DNA of 64,000 nt from Hyphomicrobiaceae bacterium (GTDB lineage: Bacteria; Pseudomonadota; Alphaproteobacteria; Rhizobiales; Hyphomicrobiaceae): the NCBI GenBank assembly GCA_020442165.1, contig JAGRKV010000051.1, positions 372,001-436,000 of the forward strand, given 5' to 3'. The translations under genes were made by a program, and so were the position numbers. Below the pieces are notes generated by a model. That model did no database searches, was not told the origin of the DNA, and worked only from the letters and a program-made list of their open reading frames with translations. Positions within the stretch are counted from its first letter, which is position 1; each line of letters opens with the position of its first letter. Positions 16,562 through 25,538 of this stretch are shown piece after piece.

Positions 16562-17053
16562 ATGGGCATGCAGCTTGGCGGACATATCCCCGACGAGCAT
16601 GAGGACAGCGGCTATCGGCCGATGGCGGAAATCAACATTACGCCGTTTGTCGACGTCATGCTTGTGCTGCTCATCATCTTCATGGTGGCGGCGCCGCTGC
16701 TGATCCAGGGTGTGCCCGTCGATCTGCCGAGCACGTCGGCTGCCAAGCTGTCGCAGACCAAGAAGCCCATGGTCGTCACACTCAATGGCGAGGGAAATCT
16801 CTATATCCGCGACGAGCAGGTCGGCCGTGAGGCATTTGTGCAGCGGCTGCAGCAGATCCGCGCGGCCGAGGGCGACACCGTCGTCTATGTGCGCGCCGAC
16901 CGCAAGGTGGCCTATGGCGACGTAATGGAGGTGCTTGGCCGCGTCGGCGATTCCGGATACGCGCGGGTGTCGCTCCTATCCAAGCCCTCGCCGCATGCTG
17001 CCGCGGCTGCGTCCGCGAAGCCAGCGGCTGGTGCGGCGCCGGTTGGGAACTAG
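16562..17053 (+). CDS. exbD: TonB-system proton channel subunit ExbD
   Basis: Single-span partner of ExbB. The 163-residue product has the signature MAEINITPFVDVMLVLLIIFMVAAPLL with the essential membrane Asp (FVDVML), then the periplasmic ExbD domain (VDLPSTSA, VTLNGEGNLYIRDEQVGR, VYVRADRKVAYGDVMEVLGRVGDSGYARVSLLS). The last 20 residues are Ala/Pro-rich. It starts three bases after exbB and ends six before tonB, one operon. Confidence 0.95.
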   Translation: MGMQLGGHIPDEHEDSGYRPMAEINITPFVDVMLVLLIIFMVAAPLLIQGVPVDLPSTSAAKLSQTKKPMVVTLNGEGNLYIRDEQVGREAFVQRLQQIRAAEGDTVVYVRADRKVAYGDVMEVLGRVGDSGYARVSLLSKPSPHAAAAASAKPAAGAAPVGN

Positions 17054-17059
17054 TCCGGT

Positions 17060-17830
17060 ATGAACGGTCTCAGGACCATTGCTCTGGTGCTTTCGTTGGC
17101 GGTTCACGGCGCCATCGCCGTGGCGTTCATCGATTTCCAGGGTGGGCGAGCGCTGGAGGCCGGCAGCGGCAACGATCTGTTGCGGATCGAGCAGGGCATT
17201 GCCCTGGAAGGACTGACGCGGCTTGGCGATGCGCCCGAGACGATCGAGGCTCGCGAGGTGATTGAGCAACAGGCCAGCGAGGCGCGGCCGGAGCTGGAAG
17301 AGATCAAGGCGGCCGAGGTGAAGCCTGACGAGCCGCCGCCGCCCGACGAGGTCAAGCCGGTCGAGCAGCCGCCGGAGGTGAAGGACGTCATCAGCTCGCC
17401 GCTTGGTCCGACGCAGGAGATCGAAACCGCAAAGCCGCTTCCCGAACTGGAGCGGCCGCAGCCCAAGCAGGTTGCAACGGAAGAGCAGGTTGAGCAGGTC
17501 GCCGTTCTGGAGCAGAAGGCCGCGTCGAGCAATCAGGAGGGTGGCGATGCAACTCTTTATCGCGCCTACCTCGGTTCTATCCGCACGCATATCGAGCGGT
17601 TCAAGGTCAAGCCGCGGACTCTGAAGAAGGGCACGGTTGTCATCCAGTTCTCGGTCAACCGCGATGGCGAGGTGACGACACGGACGGTTGCGACCAGTTC
17701 GGGCAACACGGCGCTGGACGAGGCTGCGCTGGCGGCCGTCGACAAGGCTTCGCCGTTTCCGAAGTTTCCTGAAGAATTCCGGCGCGAGAAGATCGTGCTG
17801 TCGATCCCGTTCATATTCGAGACGCGCTGA
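17060..17830 (+). CDS. tonB: Energy-transducing protein TonB
   Basis: Spans the periplasm and drives the outer-membrane receptor. The 256-residue product has an N-terminal membrane helix (about 5-23) with the Ser-x3-His motif (LSLAVHG), an acidic/Pro/Lys-rich periplasmic rod (about 65-150, DEPPPPDEVKPVEQPPEV), and a C-terminal TonB domain (170-256, VVIQFSVNRDGEVTTRTVATSSG...ALAAVDKASPFPKFP). Last gene of the exb operon; no clear terminator follows, only repeat A3. Confident. Confidence 0.94.
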   Translation: MNGLRTIALVLSLAVHGAIAVAFIDFQGGRALEAGSGNDLLRIEQGIALEGLTRLGDAPETIEAREVIEQQASEARPELEEIKAAEVKPDEPPPPDEVKPVEQPPEVKDVISSPLGPTQEIETAKPLPELERPQPKQVATEEQVEQVAVLEQKAASSNQEGGDATLYRAYLGSIRTHIERFKVKPRTLKKGTVVIQFSVNRDGEVTTRTVATSSGNTALDEAALAAVDKASPFPKFPEEFRREKIVLSIPFIFETR

Positions 17831-17952
17831 TCGTCGCGTCGCGCGCGGATGGCACCTGTCTGCGGTGGCGGACTTCAACTGAGGGATGATGTCGGACCGG
17901 GCTTTGCCGTGAAGATGCTGCACGGGTTCTTTGCCGGTGCGAGGCAGGCTTA

Positions 17953-18000
17953 GCTCTTGTTTAGCTGACGTGTGTAGCGGTTCAGCGTGAAAAACATGCG
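17953..18000 (-). repeat. Dispersed palindromic repeat, family A copy 3 (diverged)
   Basis: On the minus strand it reads AACATGTTT-type arm degraded, with an intact core TTTTTCACGCTGAACCGCTA and TCAGCTAAACA; the distal arm has lost perfect pairing (AAGAGCT instead of ATGCTCTAG). Flanking GCGCGCTCTATCT (complement at about 18011-18024) matches the flank of copy A2. It lies between tonB and a convergent small gene. Confidence 0.75.
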
Positions 18001-18055
18001 CATAACAAAAAGATAGAGCGCGCTCTAACGCTCGTGCGCTCTGCCTTGCGCATTC

Positions 18056-18280
18056 TCAGTGCCGGCGCGGCAGGAATTGCACATTGATGAGAGCCTTGGA
18101 CTTGGTGCGCGCGGTCAGTTCAGCGGCCTCAGCCTCTTTGATCGCCACGGCCAGAGCATCGCGCAGCTTCTCGAAGCCTGGAACCCGCATCATGTCGTCG
18201 TGCATGTAGGCCAGCGTTTCACGCACGGTGGACAGATCGATCTGCGGCGGCCACGGGTTGGACTTGGGGATGCGGAACAC
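18056..18280 (-). CDS. Small conserved soluble protein of unknown function
   Basis: A 74-residue, Ala/Lys-rich, mostly helical protein (LSTVRETLAYMHDDMMRVPGFEKLRDALAVAIKEAEAAELTARTKSKA) without signal or membrane segments. A protein of this size and pattern recurs in Rhizobiales as an uncharacterised family, to my recollection. Codon use is normal for the region and the gene lies alone between tonB and a glycosyltransferase. No function can be assigned. Confidence 0.65.
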   Translation of the reverse strand: MFRIPKSNPWPPQIDLSTVRETLAYMHDDMMRVPGFEKLRDALAVAIKEAEAAELTARTKSKALINVQFLPRRH

Positions 18281-18569
18281 GGGGGTCGGCCTCCAAAACG
18301 CAAACAGGTGAACGAAGCGTTAAGAAATCATCTCGAATTTGCATTGTTGTCTTCGCAAGAAAGAGGCCAGAGCGCAAGCCATCCGCGTTGCGTTTCCGGC
18401 CTGGTTTTGGTGCTCCGATTGTCCCGTTTTGAAGCGGCCCTTGGCGGCTTGATGACCACCGCATTGGATCGTTCGTTCATCTTTTTCGCACAATGTGAAT
18501 ATGTTGCGCCGGCCCAGTCAGCCGGTGTCGTTTTTGCGTTGTGCGCCGTGTTCGGCGCGGGAGATGACA

Positions 18570-19814
18570 GTGCCCCGGCAGCCAAGCGTTCTCATCATCG
18601 TCGAAAACCTCACCATGCCGCTCGACAGGCGGGTGTGGCAGGAGGCGCGGACGCTGCGTGACAATGGCTACACCGTGTCGGTCGTTTGCCCCGTCGGCGG
18701 CAAGTACACGGCTTCCTATGAGTTGCTTGAAGGCATTCACGTCTTCCGCCATCCGCTGCCCTACGAGGCTGACGGCGCGCTGGGATATCTGCTGGAATAT
18801 TCCTGGGCGCTGGCGTGGGAGTGGGCGTTATCGGTGAAGGCCTACTTCAAGGTCGGCTTCGACGTGGTACAGGCGTGCAATCCGCCCGATCTTCTGTTTC
18901 TCATCGGCGGGTTCTGGAAATACCTGTTCGGCAAGCGCTTTGTTTTCGACCACCACGACATCAATCCGGAGCTCTTCGAAGCGAAGTTCAATCGCCGCGG
19001 CTTCTTCCACAAGTTGCTGACGGTTCTTGAGCGTTGGACCTTCAAGACGGCGGATGCGTCGATCGCGACCAATGAGACATTCAAGGAAATCGCCGTTGCG
19101 CGTGGCGGCATGGATCCGGCCCGGGTCTTCATCGTCCGTTCAATCCCAGATGTCAGCCGCTTCAAGCGTGTGACGCCCAATCCTGCCTTGCGTAAGAATT
19201 GGAAGCACGTTGTTGGCTATGTCGGCATTATGGGCGCGCAGGACGGTGTCGACCTGCTCGTCGAAGCGATGGACGATCTCGTCAACAGCCAGGGGCGCCG
19301 CGACGTCGGCTGTGTCATCGTCGGATCGGGAACGGAGCTGCCACATCTGCAGCGCATGGCGTCCGAGCGCGGTCTTGCCGAGCACATCACGTTCACCGGG
19401 TTCCTTTCGGGAGAGCCGCTGCTTGCCGCGCTTTCAAGCTTCGACGTCGGTGTGATCCCCGATCCGAAGAACACCTACAACGACAAGATCTCGATGAACA
19501 AGGCGTTCGAGTACATGACGCTCGGCATTCCCTTCGTTCAGTTCGATCTTATGGAAGGGCGAAAGATTGCAGGCGATGCGGCGCTCTATGCCGCCGACAA
19601 TTCGCCCGTTGATCTGGCGCGGCAACTTGCACAGATCATGGATGATCCCGAGCTGGCGCAGCAGCTTTCTGACGAAGGAAAAGCTCGCGCCAAGGCGCTG
19701 CTCAAGTGGGAGGACGAAGCCGGGCGGCTGCTTGACGCCTATCGTCTCGCACTGGCTGGAGACGGCGCGCGGGATTCTTCACATCATCCGGCATCGATGC
19801 CCGCACCGCGCTGA
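18570..19814 (+). CDS. Glycosyltransferase family 4-like protein (GT-B)
   Basis: Probable nucleotide-sugar-dependent glycosyltransferase in cell-surface polysaccharide synthesis. The product (about 414 residues) has an N-terminal Rossmann domain (SVLIIVENLTMPLDRRVWQEA; FDVVQACNPPDLLFLIG; FVFDHHDINPELF) and a GT1/GT4 C-terminal domain (VVGYVGIMGAQDGVDLLVEAM; VIVGSGTELPHLQRMA; the acceptor-loop Glu in NKAFEYMTLGIPFVQFD). GTG 18570 is six bases after GGGAG; ATG 18564, directly abutting it, is less likely. It belongs to the 18-25 kb group of four glycosyltransferases and a flippase. The sugar specificity is unknown. Confidence 0.9.
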   Translation: MPRQPSVLIIVENLTMPLDRRVWQEARTLRDNGYTVSVVCPVGGKYTASYELLEGIHVFRHPLPYEADGALGYLLEYSWALAWEWALSVKAYFKVGFDVVQACNPPDLLFLIGGFWKYLFGKRFVFDHHDINPELFEAKFNRRGFFHKLLTVLERWTFKTADASIATNETFKEIAVARGGMDPARVFIVRSIPDVSRFKRVTPNPALRKNWKHVVGYVGIMGAQDGVDLLVEAMDDLVNSQGRRDVGCVIVGSGTELPHLQRMASERGLAEHITFTGFLSGEPLLAALSSFDVGVIPDPKNTYNDKISMNKAFEYMTLGIPFVQFDLMEGRKIAGDAALYAADNSPVDLARQLAQIMDDPELAQQLSDEGKARAKALLKWEDEAGRLLDAYRLALAGDGARDSSHHPASMPAPR

Positions 19815-19965
19815 AGCGACGCGCTGTCCAGAATCTTGAACAAGGCGCCACGGGTGCGGCAGGGTTCGCGCTTGCTATTGCCGTTGACAGTCGGTCTGCG
19901 CATCCAAAGCCGAAGCTCGTTGATATTTCGAATTGTGCGATGATCGATCAGTGAGCGCGAGACGT

Positions 19966-20119
19966 CTAGAGCGATCCCGACCAAGGCGGAATCGTTAAAG
20001 CCGCGGCTGTGGCCCGGCGCCTTGCGCCGCCGCCGCGGAGCAGCCCGAGCGATAGCGAGTGTTAGCTGCGTGAGCGAAAAAATATGGATCGTTTCGACGC
20101 AAGTCCGAAACGATCCAGC
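19966..20119 (-). repeat. Compound palindromic repeat, family B copy 2 (inverted)
   Basis: Reverse-complement copy of the 12028 element: begins CTAGAGCGAT on the plus strand and ends GAAACGATCCAG next to the stop codon of the flippase gene (20120-20122). The central stems GGCGCC-ttgc-GCC-type and the hairpin GGATCGTTT...AAACGATCC are kept. The 150 bases to its left, 19815-19965, show no gene or signal. Confidence 0.85.
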
Positions 20120-21595
20120 TCAGCGCTGCCCCGCTCCGTAGATTGCCCGCAATTCGCGTTTGGAATCGGGCATCATCACGGCTGCTAATGCCGTGACCGC
20201 CAGGGCTACGGCCAACATCGCAGTAGCTGCATCGAACAAGGCAAGGTCGCCGGCCGACTGGTGGGCGGCAAGGAGTGCGAGCGTGCCGGCGGGAGCAAGC
20301 AGCAGGCCGCGCATGGCCAGGATGGTGCCAAGTCGATGCCGTGAGTGCGCGTTGTTCTCCAGCGACAGGCGATCGAGGCAGACGACCACGTAGACGAGCG
20401 ATGCGAATTCGGCCAACGCACCAGCTGCGGCTACACCCTCAAGTCCAAACCCATGTGACAGCGCAGCAAATGCCAGCAACAAGCCTGCTGAGCGGACGAT
20501 GCCGGCAATCAGGAATGGCCGCGTCACACCTTTTGCCAGAAGCGCCGCGCCGGGAACGGCCTGGAGCATGCGCATGGACCACATCAGCGCCAGCCAGCCG
20601 ACGAGCGTGCCGAGGCCCACATAGTTCGAACCGAAGGCAAGCGGCAGTATGGCGCCGCCACCGATAATGAAGGCCGTGAGGTAGAGAGCCGCAGCCAGGG
20701 CGGTTGCCTCGGCCATCAAGCGGTAGCGGGATGCGAAACGTTGCGGGGCATCGCGCTCGACTGCGAGTAACGGCAGCATCAGCGCATTGGCGACCTTTGC
20801 CGCGATGAGACCCGGCACCATCGTCATCATGAACGCGGCGGTATAGGCTGCGAGCCCTTCCATCCCCATGAAGCGGCCGATCAGGATGCGGTCACCCTGA
20901 TAGACGGCGATGAGGGGAAATGCGCTGGCCCAGATCGGCCAGCCGAAGGCAATGAGGCGCGTCAGGTAGGCGCGATCGAAGGCGATCCGGTAAGCGCGTG
21001 CTGCCATCGCGTGCGATACGATTACGACTGCCACAGCCTGCAGAACGGAGAGCCAGAGGACGGCGGCATAGTCTGCGAACAGCCAGATCATGGGTACGAC
21101 TAGAACAACGCCGGTAATCTGCGGCAGCGTTTCGATCAACATCTGCGGGCGGTTGTCGAGATGGCGCTGGGCTATGCGCGAGTCGAGATGGACAAAGCCC
21201 TTTATGAACGGGACCAAGGCGGCGGCGGAGAATGCCCACTGCGCATCGGGAATACGGAAGAAGGCAGCCATTGGTTGCGCTATGAGCACCAAAGCGAGCG
21301 CCGTCAACACGCCGCGAAGCACGAGCGTTGCGTGGGCCGTCGCGATAAGGCGCGGTTCCTCGCCATCGCGAGCCTGGACGATGAGGCGGTCGGCGCCAAG
21401 GTCGCTCAGCGTCTCCAGAAGCTGGAGCAGCAGGAGTATCGCCGCAGCGATACCGAAATCACCCTTGGACAGCCAATGCGCAACGATGGCGTTGCGGGCG
21501 AATGACATGGCCTGAGCTAGCGCGAAGCCGGAGAACAGCAGTGCACCCTGCCGTGCGACACGAGCGGGCGGGATCTGGTTCTGGGCAGCCGGCAT
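20120..21595 (-). CDS. Polysaccharide flippase (Wzx/MOP superfamily)
   Basis: A 491-residue membrane protein with about 12-14 predicted helices and few charges, beginning ARQGALLFSGFALAQAMSFARNAIVAHWLSKGDFGIAAAILLLLQ split by short turns, the usual N-terminal pattern of oligosaccharide flippases. Internal features include FGWPIWASAFPLIAVYQGDRILIG and a charged loop around residues 380-400. It is expected to move a lipid-linked repeat unit to the periplasmic face. It starts five bases after the upstream glycosyltransferase gene, so the two are coupled; repeat B2 abuts its stop. Confidence 0.88.
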   Translation of the reverse strand: MPAAQNQIPPARVARQGALLFSGFALAQAMSFARNAIVAHWLSKGDFGIAAAILLLLQLLETLSDLGADRLIVQARDGEEPRLIATAHATLVLRGVLTALALVLIAQPMAAFFRIPDAQWAFSAAALVPFIKGFVHLDSRIAQRHLDNRPQMLIETLPQITGVVLVVPMIWLFADYAAVLWLSVLQAVAVVIVSHAMAARAYRIAFDRAYLTRLIAFGWPIWASAFPLIAVYQGDRILIGRFMGMEGLAAYTAAFMMTMVPGLIAAKVANALMLPLLAVERDAPQRFASRYRLMAEATALAAALYLTAFIIGGGAILPLAFGSNYVGLGTLVGWLALMWSMRMLQAVPGAALLAKGVTRPFLIAGIVRSAGLLLAFAALSHGFGLEGVAAAGALAEFASLVYVVVCLDRLSLENNAHSRHRLGTILAMRGLLLAPAGTLALLAAHQSAGDLALFDAATAMLAVALAVTALAAVMMPDSKRELRAIYGAGQR

Positions 21596-21600
21596 GGTGC

Positions 21601-22464
21601 TTACATTGCTTCCTTGCCGGACTTGGGATTGCTCCAGCCGGCAGCACCGGGCAGCCGTCGGGAAATCTTGCTGTAAGGCGTTTCAGCCAAGCGCCCGGCC
21701 AACTGGGCAAGCGGGTTGCCAGCGAGATGGAGAAGAGCGCACGTCGTTTGCAACCAGCGAGGTGCCAGCGCGTTGGACCACTTGGTCCTGAAGGCGTTTT
21801 CGGCCTGCTCGAAGCTTGTGTCTTTGTTGCCTGCCGACAAATGCGCGAGATGGAAGTCGATGACATAGGCGTGCCATCCGGCCATTTCGGCGTTGAGGCA
21901 TATGTCGGCGCCATAGAAGTGGAAGCCAGTGAGGTTGTTGGAAAAACCGATGCGCGCTTCACGGCGGACGATGATGAGGTTTTCATCGAGGCTCATCACC
22001 CGCTCGGGAAATTCGCCAACGCGCTGGTTGGGTCCGTGCGGGTCGGTGATGCGGATGGCGAGGCGGCCAGGTGCAACGCCTCCGGCGTTTCCGGCGAGTG
22101 CCCAGGCTGGGTCGTGTTCTTCCAGTTCAGCCAGCCGCAGGTCGAGATCCTTGCGGTCGTCCGTCAGGATGCGCAGGTCCTGGTGGCATAATATGACGTA
22201 GCGTCCGCGCGCCTCGTTGAGCATCGCATTCAAACCGGAGTAGGCGCAGATCTGCTCTCCGGCGGTGTTATCGATATGAAGATACTCGCAATCGGGACCG
22301 TCAAATCCACCGGTGCGCAGCGAGCGATGCAGCGAGGTGAGGTGCTGGGTGTCGTTGGTGATGGTCGCGATCGTATAGCGGATGTCGCTGCGCGCGTCGT
22401 TGCCCCAGTCGGTGCGTACGATGCGGCGCTTGATGGCGGCGGAAGAAAGGCGGCGGAAGCTCAT
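21601..22464 (-). CDS. Glycosyltransferase-like protein (GT-A type)
   Basis: A 287-residue cytosolic protein resembling glycosyltransferase family 2 but atypical: RYTIATITNDTQHLTSLHRSL, YLHIDNTAGEQICAYSGLNAMLNEARGRYVILCHQDLRIL (the HQDL matches the usual DxD region in position), then FHFYGADICLNAEMAGWHAYVIDFHLAHLSAG, typical of the GT2 acceptor region. ATG 22464 is chosen (AGGA six bases upstream, normal fold start); the longer frame would overlap the preceding gene. It is the middle gene of a three-gene minus-strand operon with a GT2 enzyme and the flippase. Confidence 0.8.
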   Translation of the reverse strand: MSFRRLSSAAIKRRIVRTDWGNDARSDIRYTIATITNDTQHLTSLHRSLRTGGFDGPDCEYLHIDNTAGEQICAYSGLNAMLNEARGRYVILCHQDLRILTDDRKDLDLRLAELEEHDPAWALAGNAGGVAPGRLAIRITDPHGPNQRVGEFPERVMSLDENLIIVRREARIGFSNNLTGFHFYGADICLNAEMAGWHAYVIDFHLAHLSAGNKDTSFEQAENAFRTKWSNALAPRWLQTTCALLHLAGNPLAQLAGRLAETPYSKISRRLPGAAGWSNPKSGKEAM

Positions 22465-22505
22465 TCTTGATCCTGGGGGACTGATGTCCATGCGTTGGGT
22501 CGAGC

Positions 22506-23501
22506 CTATTCTGCTGCGCAGGCGAGAGGCATGGGAGCCTCGGCGCACTTGTCGGGATAGCCGGAACGCCACTCATCGCGACGCCGCCAGATTTCGAGCC
22601 AGGCCTTGCGCGCGGCCATGATCCGGTGCGATCTGACAACCAGACCAATGGCACTCAATGCCAACAGGCGCGAGAGCGGCCAGGCAATGATGAGGCTGCG
22701 GGTCAATGGCTGCTGCCTGCGCGGGACATGGCGCTGGACGAGGGAGATCTTGGCGGCCATCAGCTTGACCATCTTGGAGGCGCGCGCGGGTTCTGATGCG
22801 CCTCCATAGTGGATGATGGTGGCCTTGGGCGTGATGGCGGGACGCGCACCTTGCTGGGCTGCCCTGAGACAGAGATCGGCCTCTTCGCCATACATGTAGA
22901 ACGATGGATCGAAACCGCCCAACTGCTGCCAGAACGCGCGGGAGGTCATGAGAAAGCATCCAGAGACGATGTCCACCTCACGGACGCCGTTACGCTGCCA
23001 GCCGCCCAGTGCCTCGGCATTGAAGATCTGTGAATCTGGAAACAGCGCAGCCAATCCCGATGTCCGGCAAAATGCATTCCATGGCGTGATGCGCTGCCAG
23101 CACGAGGAGGGGTTGAGATCGCCGTTGGCAAATGTCGTGCGGCCACCCCAGATCCTTGCCTCAGGGCATTCGCGCGCAAATTCGCACAGTGCGTCGATGG
23201 CGTGGTCGAGAACGATCGTATCTGGGTTGAGCAGCAGCAGCAGTTCGGCGCGAGCAACCTTGGCTGCGAGGTTGTTTGCGCGCGCAAAACCGATGTTTTC
23301 TTCCAGCGCGATCAATCGCGGCCGTGCGGGATGCGCGGCAATAGCCTCAGCCGAGCGGTCGGCAGATGCGTTGTCGACAACGATGATTTCGTGGGGGATC
23401 GCGGTTTCGCGGACGACGGCGTCGATCGCGGCGAGCGTCAGCTCGCGCGTGTTATAGGACACGATGAGGATCGAGACCTCAGGCCGGGTCGACTGGTTCA
23501 T
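22506..23501 (-). CDS. Glycosyltransferase family 2 (rhamnosyltransferase-like)
   Basis: A 331-residue GT-A enzyme: VSILIVSYNTRELTLAAIDAV, IIVVDNASADRSAEAIA, ALEENIGFARANNLAAKVA, the DxD-like LLLLNPDTIVL, and VSGCFLMTSRAFWQQLGGFDPSFYMYGEEADLCLRAAQQG split over the acceptor site with the ED catalytic pair. The pattern is that of WbbL/RfbN-type rhamnosyl- or glycosyltransferases. ATG 23501 begins the conserved fold; the frame opens 22 codons earlier without a ribosome site. First gene of the operon running to the flippase. Confidence 0.9.
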   Translation of the reverse strand: MNQSTRPEVSILIVSYNTRELTLAAIDAVVRETAIPHEIIVVDNASADRSAEAIAAHPARPRLIALEENIGFARANNLAAKVARAELLLLLNPDTIVLDHAIDALCEFARECPEARIWGGRTTFANGDLNPSSCWQRITPWNAFCRTSGLAALFPDSQIFNAEALGGWQRNGVREVDIVSGCFLMTSRAFWQQLGGFDPSFYMYGEEADLCLRAAQQGARPAITPKATIIHYGGASEPARASKMVKLMAAKISLVQRHVPRRQQPLTRSLIIAWPLSRLLALSAIGLVVRSHRIMAARKAWLEIWRRRDEWRSGYPDKCAEAPMPLACAAE

Positions 23502-23740
23502 CTGCTTTTGCCGGGCTCCGTATGGGCGACTGCTCCAACGACCAGCGGCTCTTCGCCACCAGGCCAAATTCTAGCAGCTGTGGGCTAATCCGGTGTTAAG
23601 GCTGATGGCTGCGGCGCGCCGGTGTGTCTATACATTCTGGGCGCTGCGATGGGCGCGGTGACCGTGGCGACTGCTCCGGCAATGAATGCTTAATGTTTCA
23701 TGAAGATGATGGCCGCTTGGGGAAACGCCAGGAAGCCGCC

Positions 23741-24976
23741 ATGTCGACGAGCCGCCGCATAACCGATGACCAGTTGCATTCTGGCGACGTGGATGGAGAG
23801 CTGCCTTTTGACGGCATCATCTGCATTGGCGGCGAAGACTGGTGGTATCACAATCGCGGGCACTTCGATTTTCAGATCATGCGCAGATTGGCACGACGGT
23901 GGCCGGTCTTGTTCGTGAACTCGCTGGGCGTGCGTATGCCGAGCCTCAAGGACAATAAACTGTTCGTTCAGCGCATTGGCCGGAAACTGAAAAGCCTGTC
24001 GCGCGGCATCGTCGAGGTCGAGCCGGGCTTCTGGGTGTTCTCACCCGTTTCGGTGCCTGGCCAGAAGGGCGAGCGGCTGTCGAACTGGGCACTGGCGCCA
24101 CAGATCAAATATGCGGCCATGCGAGCGGGGATTCGCCATCCTCTGCTATGGGTGCATTGTCCCGCGGGTGCGGCTCTTACGGAGCGGCTCGATGCGGTCA
24201 AAGTGGTGATGCAACGCACCGACAGGTTCGAGGCGTTTCCAGAAGCCGACGCGCGTGCAGTCAGCCGCCAGATCGCACACCTCAAGCGTCGTGCCGATCT
24301 TGTCGTTTATGCTTCCCCGCAATTGATGGCCGAGGAGGCAGGCGACGTTCAGCGTCAGCTGCTGCTGACACACGGGGTTGATGTTGCAACATTTGCTGCT
24401 GCTGGTGAGGCGCGGGACGATGGGCCGGACGATGTCGCCGGGTTGGCCCATCCGCGCGTCGGGTTTGTCGGCGGCATCGACGCCCACACGTTCGATCCGG
24501 CGCTTTTTGTCGAAGTGGCCCGGAGAATGCCCGACGTGAACTTCGTCATGGTCGGCGGGTGCTCGCTGGAAGAGGGGTGGTGCCCGTTACCGAACGTGCA
24601 TCTGCTGGGTCGCAAACCGTATGACGATGTCGCCCGCTACATGGCAGCAAGCGATTGCCTCATCATGCCCTGGAACGACAGCGATTGGATCAAGGCGTGC
24701 AACCCGATCAAGCTGAAAGAGTACCTGGCGGTTGGGCGCCCCATTGTATCCACCGATTTTCCCGCGCTGGATGGCTGGCGCGATCTCGTCATGGTGGCCA
24801 AAGGTGCTGACGCTTTCGTCGCTGCGATCAGGCGGGGACTGATGACGCCCTTCGATAGGATGCGCGCGCTGGAACGGGTTGCGGCCGAGACGTGGGACAA
24901 GAAGGCTGAGCTGCTGGCCGGCGAGCTTGTGGCACTTGCCGCGCCTGCCAAAGCTGCTTCCCGTCAGGCAGCGTAG
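23741..24976 (+). CDS. Glycosyltransferase family 1-like protein
   Basis: A 411-residue GT-B-type protein: FDGIICIGGEDWWYHNRGHFDFQIMRRLARRWPVLFVNSLGVR at the start, a middle donor-binding core (PRVGFVGGIDAHTFDPALFVEVARRMPDVNFVMVGG), and NPIKLKEYLAVGRPIVSTDFPAL, the conserved acceptor-loop Glu motif. Related proteins sit in exopolysaccharide clusters. ATG 23741 has AGGAAG about seven bases before it; earlier in-frame ATGs (23624, 23693) lack one. It is divergent from the GT2 operon, and repeat B3 begins nine bases after its stop. Confidence 0.88.
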   Translation: MSTSRRITDDQLHSGDVDGELPFDGIICIGGEDWWYHNRGHFDFQIMRRLARRWPVLFVNSLGVRMPSLKDNKLFVQRIGRKLKSLSRGIVEVEPGFWVFSPVSVPGQKGERLSNWALAPQIKYAAMRAGIRHPLLWVHCPAGAALTERLDAVKVVMQRTDRFEAFPEADARAVSRQIAHLKRRADLVVYASPQLMAEEAGDVQRQLLLTHGVDVATFAAAGEARDDGPDDVAGLAHPRVGFVGGIDAHTFDPALFVEVARRMPDVNFVMVGGCSLEEGWCPLPNVHLLGRKPYDDVARYMAASDCLIMPWNDSDWIKACNPIKLKEYLAVGRPIVSTDFPALDGWRDLVMVAKGADAFVAAIRRGLMTPFDRMRALERVAAETWDKKAELLAGELVALAAPAKAASRQAA

Positions 24977-24984
24977 GCTCGCCT

Positions 24985-25130
24985 ATTTCAGACTTGCGTT
25001 GAAACGATCCAGATTTCTTCGCTCACGCAGCTGACCCTTGCTATCGCTCGGGCGGCTCCGCGGGGGCGGCGCAAGGCGCCAGGCCGCATTCGCGGCCTGA
25101 ACGATCCCGCCTGGGTCGAAATCGCTCTAG
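24985..25130 (+). repeat. Compound palindromic repeat, family B copy 3
   Basis: Direct copy of the 12028 element: ACTTGCGTTGAAACGATCC, the GGCGCAAGGCGCC-type stem, GCGGCC stem and terminal GAAATCGCTCTAG. The left-hand GATCGTTT arm is truncated to TATTTC. It starts nine bases after the glycosyltransferase stop codon. Confidence 0.85.
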
Positions 25131-25538
25131 CTCGTTGATCGGCATTGCTGGCTTGTGGCCAGTCGGGGCATTCGGGCTTTAAGGTTCGTCGTCCTCACTG
25201 GTTCTGGTCGCGCTGCAGTGAAACTGCGGTCCGCATTGCTGCACTGCAATATCGCGTGGCGATGCCGTCGCACCGGCGACTTGCTGGCCGGAACTTCGCT
25301 GATTGTCACTCATGTGGCCGCCAAATCGGGAGCTGACATGCATCATTGTTACCCGGCATTCACTGTGCCAGTTTGTCGTTATCCCAGGGCGCCGTTTGGC
25401 GTACTATATATGTGAATTCGTGAATGCATCTTGTGCGCGCGCTTCTCTCAGATGAGGCGGCTCTGAGGTGACTTTGGCGGCGCTGGAGCAGACATAGAAG
25501 CTGCAAAATGACGTCGCGACAGGACTGGGAGGTCCCCG
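25131..25538. other. Intergenic region before the coiled-coil membrane protein
   Basis: About 400 bases without a convincing gene. There is an AT-rich TACTATATATG (about 25401-25411) that could be a -10 region for the downstream gene, preceded by a small GCGCC-gttt-GGCG hairpin; no well-placed -35 was found. GGGAGG just before ATG 25539 is a good ribosome site. Confidence 0.35.

Noticed and set aside
19784..19984. 66-codon minus-strand frame next to repeat B2
   Set aside because: Overlaps the end of the glycosyltransferase and the repeat; no ribosome site or recognisable protein pattern.
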